Shown piece by piece: positions 1 through 10,228 of a DNA stretch of 64,000 bases. The DNA lies in contig NZ_CP013949.1 of the NCBI RefSeq assembly GCF_000296215.2, positions 3,217,501-3,281,500 of the forward strand, in the 5' to 3' direction. The DNA is from Bradyrhizobium sp. CCGE-LA001. Its GTDB lineage: Bacteria; Pseudomonadota; Alphaproteobacteria; Rhizobiales; Xanthobacteraceae. How positions within the stretch are numbered: position 1 is the first letter of the stretch; the number at the start of each line of letters is the position of its first letter. The position numbers and the translations under genes were made by a program. The notes below the pieces were generated by a model. The model did no database searches. It was not told the DNA's origin and saw only the letters and a list, made by a program, of their open reading frames with translations.

Positions 1-336
1 GATCGGCCATTCCGGAAAATTCCGCATGGCGATGGCCACGCGGTCCCCCTTCTTCACGCCGTAATCTTCGGCCAACCGCCGCGCCAGCGCGGATGCCGCG
101 CGATAGTGTTCGGTGAAGGAGAGCCGCTCGTTCTCGAAGACGATGAAGGTGCGATCACCCCACGTCTTGCTAGCCTCGAAGATCGTGCGGAGGTCGCGGT
201 GGGCTTTTTTGTAAACCCGGACGGGACGACCAGCGACGTCGATCGTTTCCATCTCGAACGGCGCGCCGGGAGCTGTGAGGATGCGGTAGGTTTCGTCGAG
301 CGAGACCGCCGGCCATTCGGGTCGCCCGCTTGTCAC
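1..336 (-). CDS. Acyl-CoA synthetase (AMP-binding), N-terminal part only
   Basis: The reverse strand reads as the first ~112 residues of a class I adenylate-forming ligase and runs off the left edge. A GTG at 336 gives V-T-S-G-R-P-E-W-P, followed by L-D-E-T-Y, and later YGVKKGDRVAIAMRN and FPEWPI. That late stretch is the typical N-terminal segment of fatty-acid or aryl acyl-CoA ligases. The family activates a carboxylate as an acyl-AMP and transfers it to CoA. The catalytic P-loop and the substrate pocket lie outside the window, so the substrate cannot be named. The GTG was chosen because the residues after it look family-like; its ribosome site is poor, and ATG 252 (METIDV) is the alternative. 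Frame and family are fairly sure, the exact start is not. Confidence 0.75.
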   Translation of the reverse strand, partial: MTSGRPEWPAVSLDETYRILTAPGAPFEMETIDVAGRPVRVYKKAHRDLRTIFEASKTWGDRTFIVFENERLSFTEHYRAASALARRLAEDYGVKKGDRVAIAMRNFPEWPI

Positions 337-697
337 GAGAGAAACCTGCGAGGCGAGATCACGAGTGACGGCATGCGCTTCCCTCCGCTGAACACGGCTT
401 GTTAAGCACCGAGCATTGTTGGCGCGACGCAATCCTCGTCGCGCGCCAAAAGCTTGGGTGATACGGAAGAGTCTGACTTGCGCTGACCTGCTGGCGAGCC
501 CTCATCAAAGCGGGAGGGGTGATATGCAGCCGGCAGCTAGTGAGCGTGGACGCACTCCGACGCCGTCCGTCGCAACGGCGGTGTCCTTGCATCAAGCCTG
601 GATGAAGACGCGCAGGACGGGCAATCCTGCGACGATGCCATTATGCCCCTGTTTTGCCCGACGGGTCAAAGCTGACTGAGTCGGAAATTCGTAAGTC
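337..697. other. Intergenic stretch, no supported gene
   Basis: About 360 bases lie between the start of the acyl-CoA synthetase gene and the terminator-like repeat below. Several short open frames cross it on both strands, but none shows a recognisable motif, good codon use or a convincing ribosome site. It presumably holds the promoter of the leftmost gene. Confidence 0.5.
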
Positions 698-733
698 AAA
701 ACAACCGCATTCTACTGTGCATGGGGTTGTTTT
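698..733 (-). terminator. Inverted repeat, possible terminator of the catabolic operon
   Basis: AAAACAACC at 698-706 is perfectly complementary to GGTTGTTTT at 725-733, giving a 9-bp stem with an 18-base loop. It lies just past the 3' end of the last gene of the minus-strand operon (YciI, ending at 756). The T-run is part of the stem rather than a free tail and the loop is long, so it may be a weak or bidirectional terminator. Confidence 0.4.
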
Positions 734-755
734 CGCACTTTTGATGTGGCCGGCC

Positions 756-1043
756 TCAGCCCTGCCGGCGCAGGAAGCCCGTGATCGTCACTTTCTCCCA
801 GATGCCGGCCGCGGCAAAGGGATCGGCGCGGTTGAAGGCTTCGACCTCGCTACGGCCAGGCGCCTCGATCAGGAACAGGCTGCCGATCATCGTCTGGCCG
901 TCGTCGGAGACGAGCGGGCCCGACATCACGATCTGGACGCCGAAGCGCGAGGTGTCGCTCAGGAAAGCCTTGTGGGCGTCGTAATTGGCGAGCCGGGTCG
1001 GCAGCGCCCCGGCGCGGTCGACGGCGTGAATGGCGAACAGCAT
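756..1043 (-). CDS. YciI family protein
   Basis: A 95-residue protein of the YciI/YCII fold, a small ferredoxin-like alpha+beta domain. The sequence has an N-terminal strand with a conserved His (MLFAIHAVDR), a middle G-P-L-V-S-D-D-G turn, and near the C-terminus ADPFAAAGIWEKVTI, the usual YciI DP-F motif. The His and Asp are thought to form an active site in the family, but most members have no established reaction. The start is set by ATG 1043, preceded by GGAGACACC. It sits 71 bases downstream of the binding-protein gene and is probably the last gene of the operon. A helper role in an aromatic pathway, like that of YciI-related muconolactone isomerases, is possible but not shown. Confidence 0.8.
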   Translation of the reverse strand: MLFAIHAVDRAGALPTRLANYDAHKAFLSDTSRFGVQIVMSGPLVSDDGQTMIGSLFLIEAPGRSEVEAFNRADPFAAAGIWEKVTITGFLRRQG

Positions 1044-1114
1044 GGTGTCTCCGTGTCTTGCTTCGATTCTTGGGACGGCCGCAGGCGCGGCCGTCCGGTT
1101 TGGTGATGATTGGT

Positions 1115-2089
1115 TTATTTCGCGCTGAGCTTGCCGGCGTCCTCGAAGGTCGGGCAGGTCCGCTGCTCCAACGGCACGTTGAACGGTTGGTAATTGTCCT
1201 TGGTGATGACGGTCGGCTTCAGCACGATCTCGTTGATGACCGGCTGACTGCGCAGGGAGCGGATCGCCATCATGGTGCCGAGGCAGCCTTGCGCGAATCC
1301 GTTGTAGTCGCCGCTCGCGAGCAGCTTGCCGGATTTGATCGCGTCGATCGCCTCCTTGGTGCCGTTGATGCCGATCACCTGCGCCTTGCGGTTGGCGCCG
1401 TCGAGCGCCTCGATCGCGCCGACCGCCATGGCGTCGTTGGCGGCGAGCACGCCGTCGATCTGCGAATTCGACTGCATCAAATTCTCCATCACCTGGAGCG
1501 CCTGGAGCCGCTGGTAATTGCCGGGCTGCGAGGCCAGCAACTTGGCGCCGGGAGCCTCCTTCAGCGCGTCGTTGAAGCCGCGGACGCGGTCGACATTGGT
1601 CAGCGAGCCCTTGACGCCCTCGATGATGACGATGTTGCCCTTGCCGCCGAGCGACTTGAGCAGGAAGCGCGCGGTCTCCAGGCCAAGGCTGTAATCGTCG
1701 GCGCCGACAAAGGATAGGAACTTGCCGCCGGCCGATCGGTCGGTGATGTTGACGACGGGGATCTTCGCTTCGTTGATCTTCTCGACGCCCGGCACCATCG
1801 CCTTGTAATCGACCGGCGTGAACACGATCGCGCTCGGCTTCTTCACCACGACGTCCTCGATCTGGCTGAGCTGCTCGGGGATCGAGTCCGGCTTGGTCGG
1901 GATGTATTGCAGCGTCTTCGCGTTCAGCGACTTCGCCATGTTGTCGGCTCCGACCCGCACCGTCTGGAAGAACGGGTTGGTCTGGTTCTTGGTGAAGACG
2001 GCGATGGTCTCGCCGTCCGCATTTGCTTGCGTGGTGAACGCAGCCGCCATCAGCAGCGGCAGCGTCATATAGCCCAGTTTCCGTTTCAT
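1115..2089 (-). CDS. CUT2-type ABC transporter, periplasmic substrate-binding protein
   Basis: A 324-residue periplasmic binding protein of the ribose/galactose-type (PBP1) fold. Residues 1-24 are a signal peptide (KRK, hydrophobic core, A-N-A cleavage site). The mature protein starts with the typical first strand and Q-T-N-P-F-F-Q-T-V motif. It ends with a Q-R-T-C-P-T-F segment. An in-frame start lies 18 bases upstream, but ATG 2089 is chosen because GGAGGCAAC stands directly in front of it. It follows the two permeases and the ATPase, so it completes a RbsABC-like importer. The ligand is unknown. RbsB-like proteins bind sugars, polyols or other small molecules, and the surrounding catabolic genes suggest the ligand feeds that pathway. 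Confidence 0.9.
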   Translation of the reverse strand: MKRKLGYMTLPLLMAAAFTTQANADGETIAVFTKNQTNPFFQTVRVGADNMAKSLNAKTLQYIPTKPDSIPEQLSQIEDVVVKKPSAIVFTPVDYKAMVPGVEKINEAKIPVVNITDRSAGGKFLSFVGADDYSLGLETARFLLKSLGGKGNIVIIEGVKGSLTNVDRVRGFNDALKEAPGAKLLASQPGNYQRLQALQVMENLMQSNSQIDGVLAANDAMAVGAIEALDGANRKAQVIGINGTKEAIDAIKSGKLLASGDYNGFAQGCLGTMMAIRSLRSQPVINEIVLKPTVITKDNYQPFNVPLEQRTCPTFEDAGKLSAK

Positions 2090-2131
2090 GTTGCCTCCAT
2101 CCCTCATTTTGCTTGTTGGAACTCTAGTAAC

Positions 2132-3109
2132 TCATTGCGTGCGGCGGCGCGTCTTCATGTCGAGCCAGACCGCGAGGATGACGATGACGCCGGTGACGAG
2201 CGGCTGCCAGTTGGCGCTGACCGAGAGCAGGTTCATGCCGTTCAGCACCAGGGTCAGGATCAGCGCGCCGATGAACGTGCCGAACACGGTGCCGACGCCG
2301 CCGAACAGCGAGGTGCCGCCGATCAGCACGGCCGCGATCGCCGGCAGTGTCAGGCTCTCGCCGATATCGGCCTCGGCCGAATTGAGCCGCGACAGGAAGA
2401 TGATCGAGGCGAGCCCGGCCATGGTGCCCGAGACCGCATAGACCAGCATCAGGCGGCGCGCGACCGGAATGCCGGAGAGCCGCGCCGCGACCGGATTGGC
2501 GCCGATCGCATAGATCTCCTGGCCCCAGATCGTGCGCTGTGCGAAGAACGTCCCGATGCCGAGGAACACCAGCAGCAGATAGATCGGGATCGGCAGGCCG
2601 AACAGATAGCCGCTGCCGATCTGGCGGAAGCCGGTGGGGAAGCCGTGCAGGGTCTCGCCCGCCATGTACCAATAGGTGAGGCCGTTCAGCACCCAGAGCA
2701 TGCCGTAGGTGGCGATGAAGGAGGGGATGCGGAGTGCGGTGACCATGATGCCGTTGAGCAGGCCAACGATGCCGCCGCAGGCAAGCCCGGTGAGGATGCC
2801 GAGGGCCGGCGAGCCGGTCTTGTGGATCACGGTGCCGGCGATACAGGCGGAGAGGGCGACATTGGCGCCGACGGAGAGATCGAGGCCTGCGGTCAGCACC
2901 ACCAGCGTCAGGCCGGAGGCGATGAAGAAGGTCAGGCTCGCTTGCCGCAGCACGTTGAGGATGTTGCCGAGGCTCAGGAAGGAATCGCTGAGCACGGCGA
3001 GGACCGCGCAGATCAGGAGCGCTGCAAGCAGCCGGTAGAACAGCTGGATCGCGTCCTGCGACAGGAAGGAGCGGGGCGGCGCGATGGCGTCCTTGGTGAT
3101 GTCGGTCAT
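2132..3109 (-). CDS. CUT2-type ABC transporter permease (RbsC-like)
   Basis: A 325-residue inner-membrane permease of the BPD_transp_2 family. It has about 9-10 hydrophobic segments, the signature T-A-G-L-D-L-S-V-G-A near residue 75, and the cytoplasmic loop motif A-I-G-A-N-P-V-A-A-R-L-S-G-I that contacts the ATPase. Its ATG overlaps the stop of the upstream permease gene by 4 bases (ATGA type), so the two are probably translationally coupled and form a heterodimeric channel. A 42-base gap separates it from the binding-protein gene. The substrate cannot be deduced from the permease. Confidence 0.9.
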   Translation of the reverse strand: MTDITKDAIAPPRSFLSQDAIQLFYRLLAALLICAVLAVLSDSFLSLGNILNVLRQASLTFFIASGLTLVVLTAGLDLSVGANVALSACIAGTVIHKTGSPALGILTGLACGGIVGLLNGIMVTALRIPSFIATYGMLWVLNGLTYWYMAGETLHGFPTGFRQIGSGYLFGLPIPIYLLLVFLGIGTFFAQRTIWGQEIYAIGANPVAARLSGIPVARRLMLVYAVSGTMAGLASIIFLSRLNSAEADIGESLTLPAIAAVLIGGTSLFGGVGTVFGTFIGALILTLVLNGMNLLSVSANWQPLVTGVIVILAVWLDMKTRRRTQ

Positions 3110-4048
3110 GCGCGGCTCCTGAGGCCGTCGAGGAACAGGGCGAGGATGACGAGCACGCCGACGCTCGCGACCTGCACGGAGGATGGCAGCGAGATCAGGT
3201 TCAGCCCGTTGCGCAGCACGCCGACGGAAAGGACACCGAGCAGCGTGCCGAGCAGCCAGCCATTGCCGCGCTCGAACGAGGTGCCGCCGACCGCGACGGC
3301 TGCGATGGCGTCGAACTCGAGCCCGAGGCCGGCGGTGGGGTGGCCGGAGTTCATCCGCGCCGTCATCAGGAGGCCGGCGATGCCGGCCATCGCGCCGCCG
3401 ATTGCGTAGACCGCGATGAGCAGCTTGTTCGGTGAGAGACCGGCATAGCGTAGCGCCTCGCGGTTGCCGCCGAGCGCGAAGATGTAGGTGCCGAAGCGGG
3501 TGTGATAGAGCAGGCCGTGGAACACCGCATAGGTCACCACCGCCATCACGATCGGAACGGGGATGCCCAGAAGCGTCGCCGAGTAGATGTCGCGCACGCT
3601 GTGGGGGATGCCGACCACGCTCTGGCCGTCGCTGACGATCAGCGACAAGCCCTGCGCCATGCCGAGCGTGCCGAGCGTCGCGACGAAGGGCGGGATGCCG
3701 ACGATCGCGACCAGCCAGCCGTTGGCGACTCCGAAGGCCGTGCCGACCAGCAGGCCAACCCCCAGACCCAGCAACATCGAGTGGGTCGCGAGCGACACGA
3801 TCGCGACGCAGAGCGAGGTCAGCGTCAGCACCGCGCCCATCGACAGGTCGAGCCCCTCGGTCATGATGATCAGCGTCATCGGCAGCGCGAGCATGGTCAG
3901 GATGGTCGACTGCACCAGCACGTTGGAGAGGTTGGCGACGGACAGGAAGCCGGGCGCGATCACGCTGAACAGCGCGATCAGCAGGACCAGCACCATGGCA
4001 ACGCCGGGAATGCGCTGCAGCGGATTGGGTTCCGAGACGATCGCGGCT

Positions 4049-4056
<8 letters not shown>
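3106..4056 (-). CDS. CUT2-type ABC transporter permease (RbsC-like), second subunit
   Basis: A 316-residue membrane protein paralogous to its downstream neighbour. It carries M-T-E-G-L-D-L-S-M-G-A in the middle, the A-L-G-G-N-R-E-A-L-R-Y-A-G-L coupling loop and G-G-T-S-F-E-R-G-N-G-W-L-L-G-T-L-L-G near the C-terminus. Most CUT2 systems use one permease as a homodimer, so two adjacent different permeases suggest a heterodimer. The ATG at 4056 overlaps the end of the ATPase gene by 8 bases. Transport function is secure, substrate unknown. Confidence 0.9.
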
Positions 4057-5572
<1,516 letters not shown>

Positions 5573-5582
5573 GACTTGTTGC

Positions 5583-6977
5583 TCATGTCTTGGCTCCGCT
5601 CGCAAAGATCTTGCCGGGGTTCATCAAACCATTGGGATCGAGTGCGGCCTTGATCGATCGCATCACGTCGACGGCCTCGCCGAGCTCGTCGGTGAGATAA
5701 TCGATCTTGCCGAGGCCGATGCCGTGCTCGCCGGTGCAGGTGCCGTCCATGGCGATGGCACGGGCGACCATGCGGGCCTGCAGCGCCTTGGCGCCTTCGG
5801 CTTCCTCGGGCCTAGCCGGATCGATCAGGATCAGCATGTGGAAATTGCCGTCGCCGACATGGCCGACGATCGGTGCGGTAAAGCCGTGCTCGTCCGCGTC
5901 GCGCCGCGTCTCGGTCAGGCATTCCGCCAGCCGCGAGATCGGTACGCAGACATCGGTGATCACGGCGCGCGCGCCGGGCCGCAGACCGAGGCCGGCATAG
6001 AGCGTGTTGTCGCGGGCGTGCCAGAGCCGGCTGCGATCTTCCGGCGCCTTTGCCCAGGCAAAGCCGTGACCGCCATGGTCGGCAGCAATCGCCTGCGCGG
6101 CCTCGGCCTGCTCGGCAACCGAGCTTTCGGAGCCGTGAAATTCGAAGAAGAGGGTCGGCGCCTCGCGATAGCCGAGCTTGGCGTAGGCGTTGATGCCGCG
6201 CATCATGACGTCGTCGAGCAGCTCGATGCGCGCGACGGGGATTGCGGACTGGATCACGGAGATGGCGGTGTCCACGGCGTCGTGCAGGGTGTCGAAGCTG
6301 CAGACCGCGGCCGAGATCGCCTGCGGTACCGGGTGCACCTTCAGCGTGATCTCGGTGATGATTCCCAGCGTGCCCTCCGCGCCGACGAACATGCGCGTCA
6401 GGTCGTAGCCGGCCGCCGACTTGCGCGCGCGCCTCGCGGTTCGGATGACGCGGCCGTCGGCCAGTACCACCTCCAGCGCCATGACGTTGTCCTTCATGGT
6501 GCCGTAGCGCACCGCCATCGTGCCGGAGGCGCGTGTCGAGGTCATGCCGCCGATCGAAGCGTCGGCGCCAGGGTCGATCGGGAAGAACAGGCCGGTGTTG
6601 CGCAGCTCCGCGTTCAGTTGCTTGCGCGTGATGCCGGGCTGCACCACCACGTCCATGTCGCTGTCGTGCACCGCGAGCACCTTGTTCATGCGCGCGAAGT
6701 CGAAGCAGACGCCGCCCGCGACCGCGGCCGCATTGCCTTCGAGCGAGGTGCCGGCGCCGAACGGGACGATCGGCATGCCTGCGCCGGCGCAGAGTTTGAC
6801 GATCTCGGCGACCTCCTGCGTGGTCTCAGGAAAGACCACGATGTCGGGCGGCAGGCTCTGATAATGCGACTCGCTCTGCCCATGCTGATCCAGCACGCCG
6901 CGCGCGACGCTCGCGCGCGAGCCGATCATGCCGGTGAGGCGCTCGGCCAATATGCCCGTGCTGACCCGCGGTCCCAT
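5583..6977 (-). CDS. FAD-linked oxidase (glycolate oxidase GlcD / D-lactate dehydrogenase type)
   Basis: A 464-residue flavoprotein of the FAD-binding type 4 (PCMH) superfamily. The N-terminal half binds FAD: P-F-G-A-G-T-S-L-E-G near residue 95, then D-P-G-A-D-A-S-I-G-G-M and the segment around G-T-M-K-D-N-V. The C-terminal half has the motifs G-H-V-G-D-G-N-F-H, G-E-H-G-I-G and L-M-N-P-G-K-I-F, which carry the 2-hydroxyacid-binding His and Glu residues. Such enzymes oxidise D-lactate, glycolate or other 2-hydroxyacids and pass electrons to the respiratory chain or another acceptor. Its position between the dioxygenase and the importer suggests it acts on a side-chain or cleavage fragment of the imported compound. 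The substrate is inferred only at class level. Confidence 0.88.
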   Translation of the reverse strand: MGPRVSTGILAERLTGMIGSRASVARGVLDQHGQSESHYQSLPPDIVVFPETTQEVAEIVKLCAGAGMPIVPFGAGTSLEGNAAAVAGGVCFDFARMNKVLAVHDSDMDVVVQPGITRKQLNAELRNTGLFFPIDPGADASIGGMTSTRASGTMAVRYGTMKDNVMALEVVLADGRVIRTARRARKSAAGYDLTRMFVGAEGTLGIITEITLKVHPVPQAISAAVCSFDTLHDAVDTAISVIQSAIPVARIELLDDVMMRGINAYAKLGYREAPTLFFEFHGSESSVAEQAEAAQAIAADHGGHGFAWAKAPEDRSRLWHARDNTLYAGLGLRPGARAVITDVCVPISRLAECLTETRRDADEHGFTAPIVGHVGDGNFHMLILIDPARPEEAEGAKALQARMVARAIAMDGTCTGEHGIGLGKIDYLTDELGEAVDVMRSIKAALDPNGLMNPGKIFASGAKT

Positions 6978-7032
6978 CCTCAGCTCCCGTCTGCTCCCTG
7001 TTGCCGGACTCTTGTTTGGTCCGTCGCTCAGC

Positions 7033-7917
7033 TTAAGCGGCTCTTGCGTTGCTCGCGAGCTGCTTCAAGCCGAAATCGTAGTTGAGATGAAAATACGCGC
7101 TGTCCACCATGCGACTATCCGGCGCACGGCCGGCGGGATGACGGACGAACTCGCGGATCAGGCTGTCCTTGACGCCGAACACCACGTCGCTGTCGAGATA
7201 TTGGTCGCCCGCAACGAACACGTGCGTCACGAGCTGCTCGAAACCGGGCGCTGAAATCATGAAGTGCACATGGGCCGGGCGCCAGGGATGGCGGCCCTGC
7301 ACCTCCAGCATCTCGCCGACCGGGCCGTCATGCGGGATGGGGTAGGCCGCGGGCTTGATCGACCAGAAATGGAAACGGCCATTGGCATCGGTGTGGAAGC
7401 GGGCGCGCATCGCGAGATCGCCGATGGCGTCGAGCTGCTGCACGTCGTAATAGCCGTCATCGTCGGAATGCCAGACGTCGACGATGGCACCCGCCAGCGG
7501 CTTGCCGTCGACGGTCGAGACCGAGCCGGTGACAAGCATCGGATCGCCTTCCATCGGCCCGGAGATGTCAGCGCCGCTGTCCTTCTCCGGCGCGGCCTGG
7601 ACGAAGAACGGGCCGAGCACCGTGGTCTCGGTCGCGCCTTCTGGCACCGGGTGATTGATCGCGTCGACCAGCATGGAGACGCCGAGCGTGTCCGACAGCA
7701 GGATGAACTCCTGGCGCTTGTCGTTGCACATGTGGCCGGTGCGGGTGAGGAAGTCGATGCCGTATTCCCATTCCTTCTGGGTCGGCCGTACCTCGCGGAC
7801 GAAAGCGTGGAGGTGACGCACCAGCGCCTCGCTGACCTCCTTGATCCGCGGATCGGTTGCGCCCGCGATCCGCTCCAATACGGCGTCTGTGATCGTGTTC
7901 TCGTTGAAGTTACGCAT
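7033..7917 (-). CDS. Intradiol ring-cleavage dioxygenase, probably hydroxyquinol 1,2-dioxygenase
   Basis: A 294-residue non-haem Fe(III) dioxygenase that cleaves a catecholic ring between the hydroxyls. An N-terminal helical dimerisation domain (residues ~1-100) is followed by the beta-sandwich catalytic domain, starting around T-V-L-G-P-F-F. The expected ligands are Tyr156 (DDGYYDV), Tyr192 (AAYPIP), His216 and His218 (RPAHVHF). Their spacing of 36, 24 and 2 residues matches catechol 1,2-dioxygenases as I recall them. Linkage to a maleylacetate reductase favours hydroxyquinol (1,2,4-trihydroxybenzene) over catechol, because cleavage of hydroxyquinol gives maleylacetate. Chlorocatechol-type activity remains possible. 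Confidence 0.9.
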   Translation of the reverse strand: MRNFNENTITDAVLERIAGATDPRIKEVSEALVRHLHAFVREVRPTQKEWEYGIDFLTRTGHMCNDKRQEFILLSDTLGVSMLVDAINHPVPEGATETTVLGPFFVQAAPEKDSGADISGPMEGDPMLVTGSVSTVDGKPLAGAIVDVWHSDDDGYYDVQQLDAIGDLAMRARFHTDANGRFHFWSIKPAAYPIPHDGPVGEMLEVQGRHPWRPAHVHFMISAPGFEQLVTHVFVAGDQYLDSDVVFGVKDSLIREFVRHPAGRAPDSRMVDSAYFHLNYDFGLKQLASNARAA

Positions 7918-7932
7918 GGAGGCCTCCGTTGA

Positions 7933-8835
7933 TCACAGCTTCGGCTCGCCAAGGCCGGACAGCCGTTCAAGATGCTTGACGGTCGCGATGAAGTCGGTCT
8001 CGCCGTCGCCTTGTGCGACCAGCGAGCCATAGGTCTCGCGCACTTGCGCCGCGAGCTGCAGGGGCACGCCGACGGCATGGCCGGCACCCAGGATCAGGTC
8101 GAGATCCTTGGCCATCTGCTTGCAGGAGAAGGTGGACTCGAAATCACGGTTTCGCAGCGGCGCCGTCTTGTACTTCACCATCGGCGAGGCGACTGCGCTG
8201 TCGTCGAGCACCTTCAGGATATCCTGCCAGGCAATGCCGCCCTTGCGCGCCAGCGCCAGGCTCTCAGCCATCATCGCCGCCGACACCGCGATCATCAGGT
8301 TGACCGAAAGTTTTGCGTAGCGCGCTTCCTCGGCCGGCCCGAGATAGGTCTGGGCGCGGGTGAAGGCGGCAAACAGCGGCTTTGCGCTTTCGAACGCGTC
8401 CTTCGGCCCCGAGACGAAGCAGGTCAGCGCGCCCGTGTGCACGATGCTGGCATTGCCCGAGACCGGCGAGCGAAGATAGGCGATGCCGCGTGCCTGTGCG
8501 GCGGCTGCGACCTCGGTCGAAGCCTCGACGCTCACGGTGCTGGTCTCGATGAGAACGGCACCGGGCGCCATCGCGGCGATGATGCCGGTCGGGCCGAGCA
8601 GCGCGCTGCGCAAGGCGGCATCGTCGGGCAGGGATGTGACGACCGCCGCCTTGCCGCTCACGGCTTGGGCCAGGGATTTTGCAATCGCAATGCCTTGCGT
8701 ACGTGCCTCGCTGATCCGCGCCGCGCTCTGGTCGAACGCGGTGACGGAATAACCGGCCTTGGCGACGAGCACCGACATCGGGAGACCCATCTTGCCGATC
8801 CCGACGAAAGCAACATTGTTCGAAGCGTCAGTCAT
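7933..8835 (-). CDS. NAD(P)-dependent beta-hydroxyacid dehydrogenase (3-hydroxyisobutyrate dehydrogenase family)
   Basis: A 300-residue Rossmann-type dehydrogenase. The N-terminus has the dinucleotide motif VGIGKMGLPMS and an Asp at the end of the second strand (V-T-A-F-D), pointing to NAD rather than NADP. The substrate-binding motif appears as S-P-V-S-G-N-A-S near residue 124, and the probable catalytic Lys lies in YAKLSVNLMI near residue 172. Family members oxidise 3-hydroxyisobutyrate, tartronate semialdehyde precursors and related beta-hydroxyacids, or act on imines. Only 15 bases separate it from the dioxygenase gene, so it is part of the operon. The substrate is not predictable. Confidence 0.88.
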   Translation of the reverse strand: MTDASNNVAFVGIGKMGLPMSVLVAKAGYSVTAFDQSAARISEARTQGIAIAKSLAQAVSGKAAVVTSLPDDAALRSALLGPTGIIAAMAPGAVLIETSTVSVEASTEVAAAAQARGIAYLRSPVSGNASIVHTGALTCFVSGPKDAFESAKPLFAAFTRAQTYLGPAEEARYAKLSVNLMIAVSAAMMAESLALARKGGIAWQDILKVLDDSAVASPMVKYKTAPLRNRDFESTFSCKQMAKDLDLILGAGHAVGVPLQLAAQVRETYGSLVAQGDGETDFIATVKHLERLSGLGEPKL

Positions 8836-8856
8836 TGTTCTTGTCCATTGGCGCCG

Positions 8857-10224
8857 TCAGGCAGCGCGTCCCTGTCGTTCGATGTCTTGCACCAGCCGCT
8901 GGCCGGATTGTGCCAGAAGCTGCTTCTTGGCCTCCAGCCCGTCAACCAGCAGCCGGCCATCGCGCTTCTTCCAGGCGCCGCCGATCATGACGGCCTCGAT
9001 ATTGGCAAGGCTCGTCTGCATCACGACGGTCGCGACGGGATCATGCACGGGAAAGAGGTTGAGGTCCGAGGCGTTGATGATGACGAGGTCGGCGAGCTTG
9101 CCCGGCGTCAGCGAGCCGATCTGATGCTCGCGGCCGAGCATGCGCGCGCCTTCCGTGGTGATCCAGCGTAGCGCCTCGCGGACGGGAATCGTGGTCGTTG
9201 CCGGGATGGTGCCGTTGGTCTTGCGCGACTCCGCATTGTCGAGCGCCCGCTGCATCGAGAGCGCGACGCGAGCGGCGGAGAAGAGATCGCCCGCCAGCAC
9301 GGATTCCAGATCAATCCCGATCGTCGGCCGCACGCCGCGCGCCACGAGGCGTCCGGTGATCGGGAAGCCGTGGCCCTGGATCATTTCGTTCTCAGGCGTC
9401 ACCGAGAAGGACACGCCGAGATCGACCATCCGGTCCAGGAGATCATCGGGCAGATCATTGCCATGGACGATGTTGATGCCATTGCCGACCAGGCCAGCCT
9501 CGATCAGCTTGTCCCAGCCGCCGGGTGTCTTGGCCGGCCCGCCGCCCTGATGCATTGATGCGATCAGCTTGAGCTCCCGCGCCAGGCGGAAATCGTGCAT
9601 GGCGACGTCGAGCGTCGAGTAATGCGGGCCGAGGATGGCGAGTCCCAGCGTGACGAGACCATCGCCGTCGGCGAGCGGACCTGCGAGCAGCCGTTCGACC
9701 TCGCGGCGCGGATGCGGCACTTCCGAGAAATGCGGCTCGGCCGGCTTCGGCTCGGGTTTTGGCGAGCCGTGGAAGAAGGCGGCGCGGATGCCGCTATCGA
9801 TCAGGCCGCGCACGGCAGCGTCGGTGTGATCAGGCGTCGGGTTGTTGTGGCACCAGTCAACCAGGGTGGTGGTGCCGCAATTGATCTGGTTCAGCGCGCC
9901 GACCAGCGTCGCGATGTGGATGTCCTCGGGCCGGAACACGGTCGCAAGCCCGGCATGCATGCGGCGGAAATATTCCAGCAGAGTCCAATTGGCGGCGTAG
10001 CCGCGCAAGCCAGTCTGCCATGTGTGCATATGCGCGTTGATGAGGCCGGGGATGACGATGCGCCCCGTGCCATCGATGATCTCCGCCTCGCCGCTGCCGA
10101 GGTCGATCGATGGGCGCACGTCAACGATACGATTTCCCTCGACCAGCACGTCGCCGGTAGGGAGGTCGCCGATCGCGTCATCCATGCTGATGACGGTTGC
10201 GGATCTGATCAGCGTGCGCCGCAT
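8857..10224 (-). CDS. Metal-dependent amidohydrolase (ATZ/TRZ, SsnA/chlorohydrolase-like)
   Basis: A 455-residue hydrolase of the amidohydrolase superfamily. The first metal-binding motif HxH is seen in GLINAHMHTWQ near residue 65. Further His residues appear at SMHQGGG and IVHGNDL, and the metal Asp is probably in T-I-G-I-D-L-E-S. The C-terminus has the composite beta-sandwich end common to deaminases (G-S-L-T-P-G-K-L-A-D-L-V-I). The family includes guanine and cytosine deaminases and triazine hydrolases, which remove an amino or chloro group from an N-heterocycle. ATG 10224 is chosen over an upstream in-frame start because the latter overlaps the maleylacetate reductase gene by over 50 bases. 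Amidohydrolase plus hydroxyquinol genes suggests a nitrogen-containing or amide-linked aromatic substrate. Confidence 0.87.
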   Translation of the reverse strand: MRRTLIRSATVISMDDAIGDLPTGDVLVEGNRIVDVRPSIDLGSGEAEIIDGTGRIVIPGLINAHMHTWQTGLRGYAANWTLLEYFRRMHAGLATVFRPEDIHIATLVGALNQINCGTTTLVDWCHNNPTPDHTDAAVRGLIDSGIRAAFFHGSPKPEPKPAEPHFSEVPHPRREVERLLAGPLADGDGLVTLGLAILGPHYSTLDVAMHDFRLARELKLIASMHQGGGPAKTPGGWDKLIEAGLVGNGINIVHGNDLPDDLLDRMVDLGVSFSVTPENEMIQGHGFPITGRLVARGVRPTIGIDLESVLAGDLFSAARVALSMQRALDNAESRKTNGTIPATTTIPVREALRWITTEGARMLGREHQIGSLTPGKLADLVIINASDLNLFPVHDPVATVVMQTSLANIEAVMIGGAWKKRDGRLLVDGLEAKKQLLAQSGQRLVQDIERQGRAA

Positions 10225-10228
10225 CGTC

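Noticed and set aside
1907..3409. 500-codon plus-strand open frame
   Set aside because: It lies opposite two clear permease genes, is very rich in Arg, Asp, Gln and Ala and shows no motif; it is a GC-rich mirror of the real genes.
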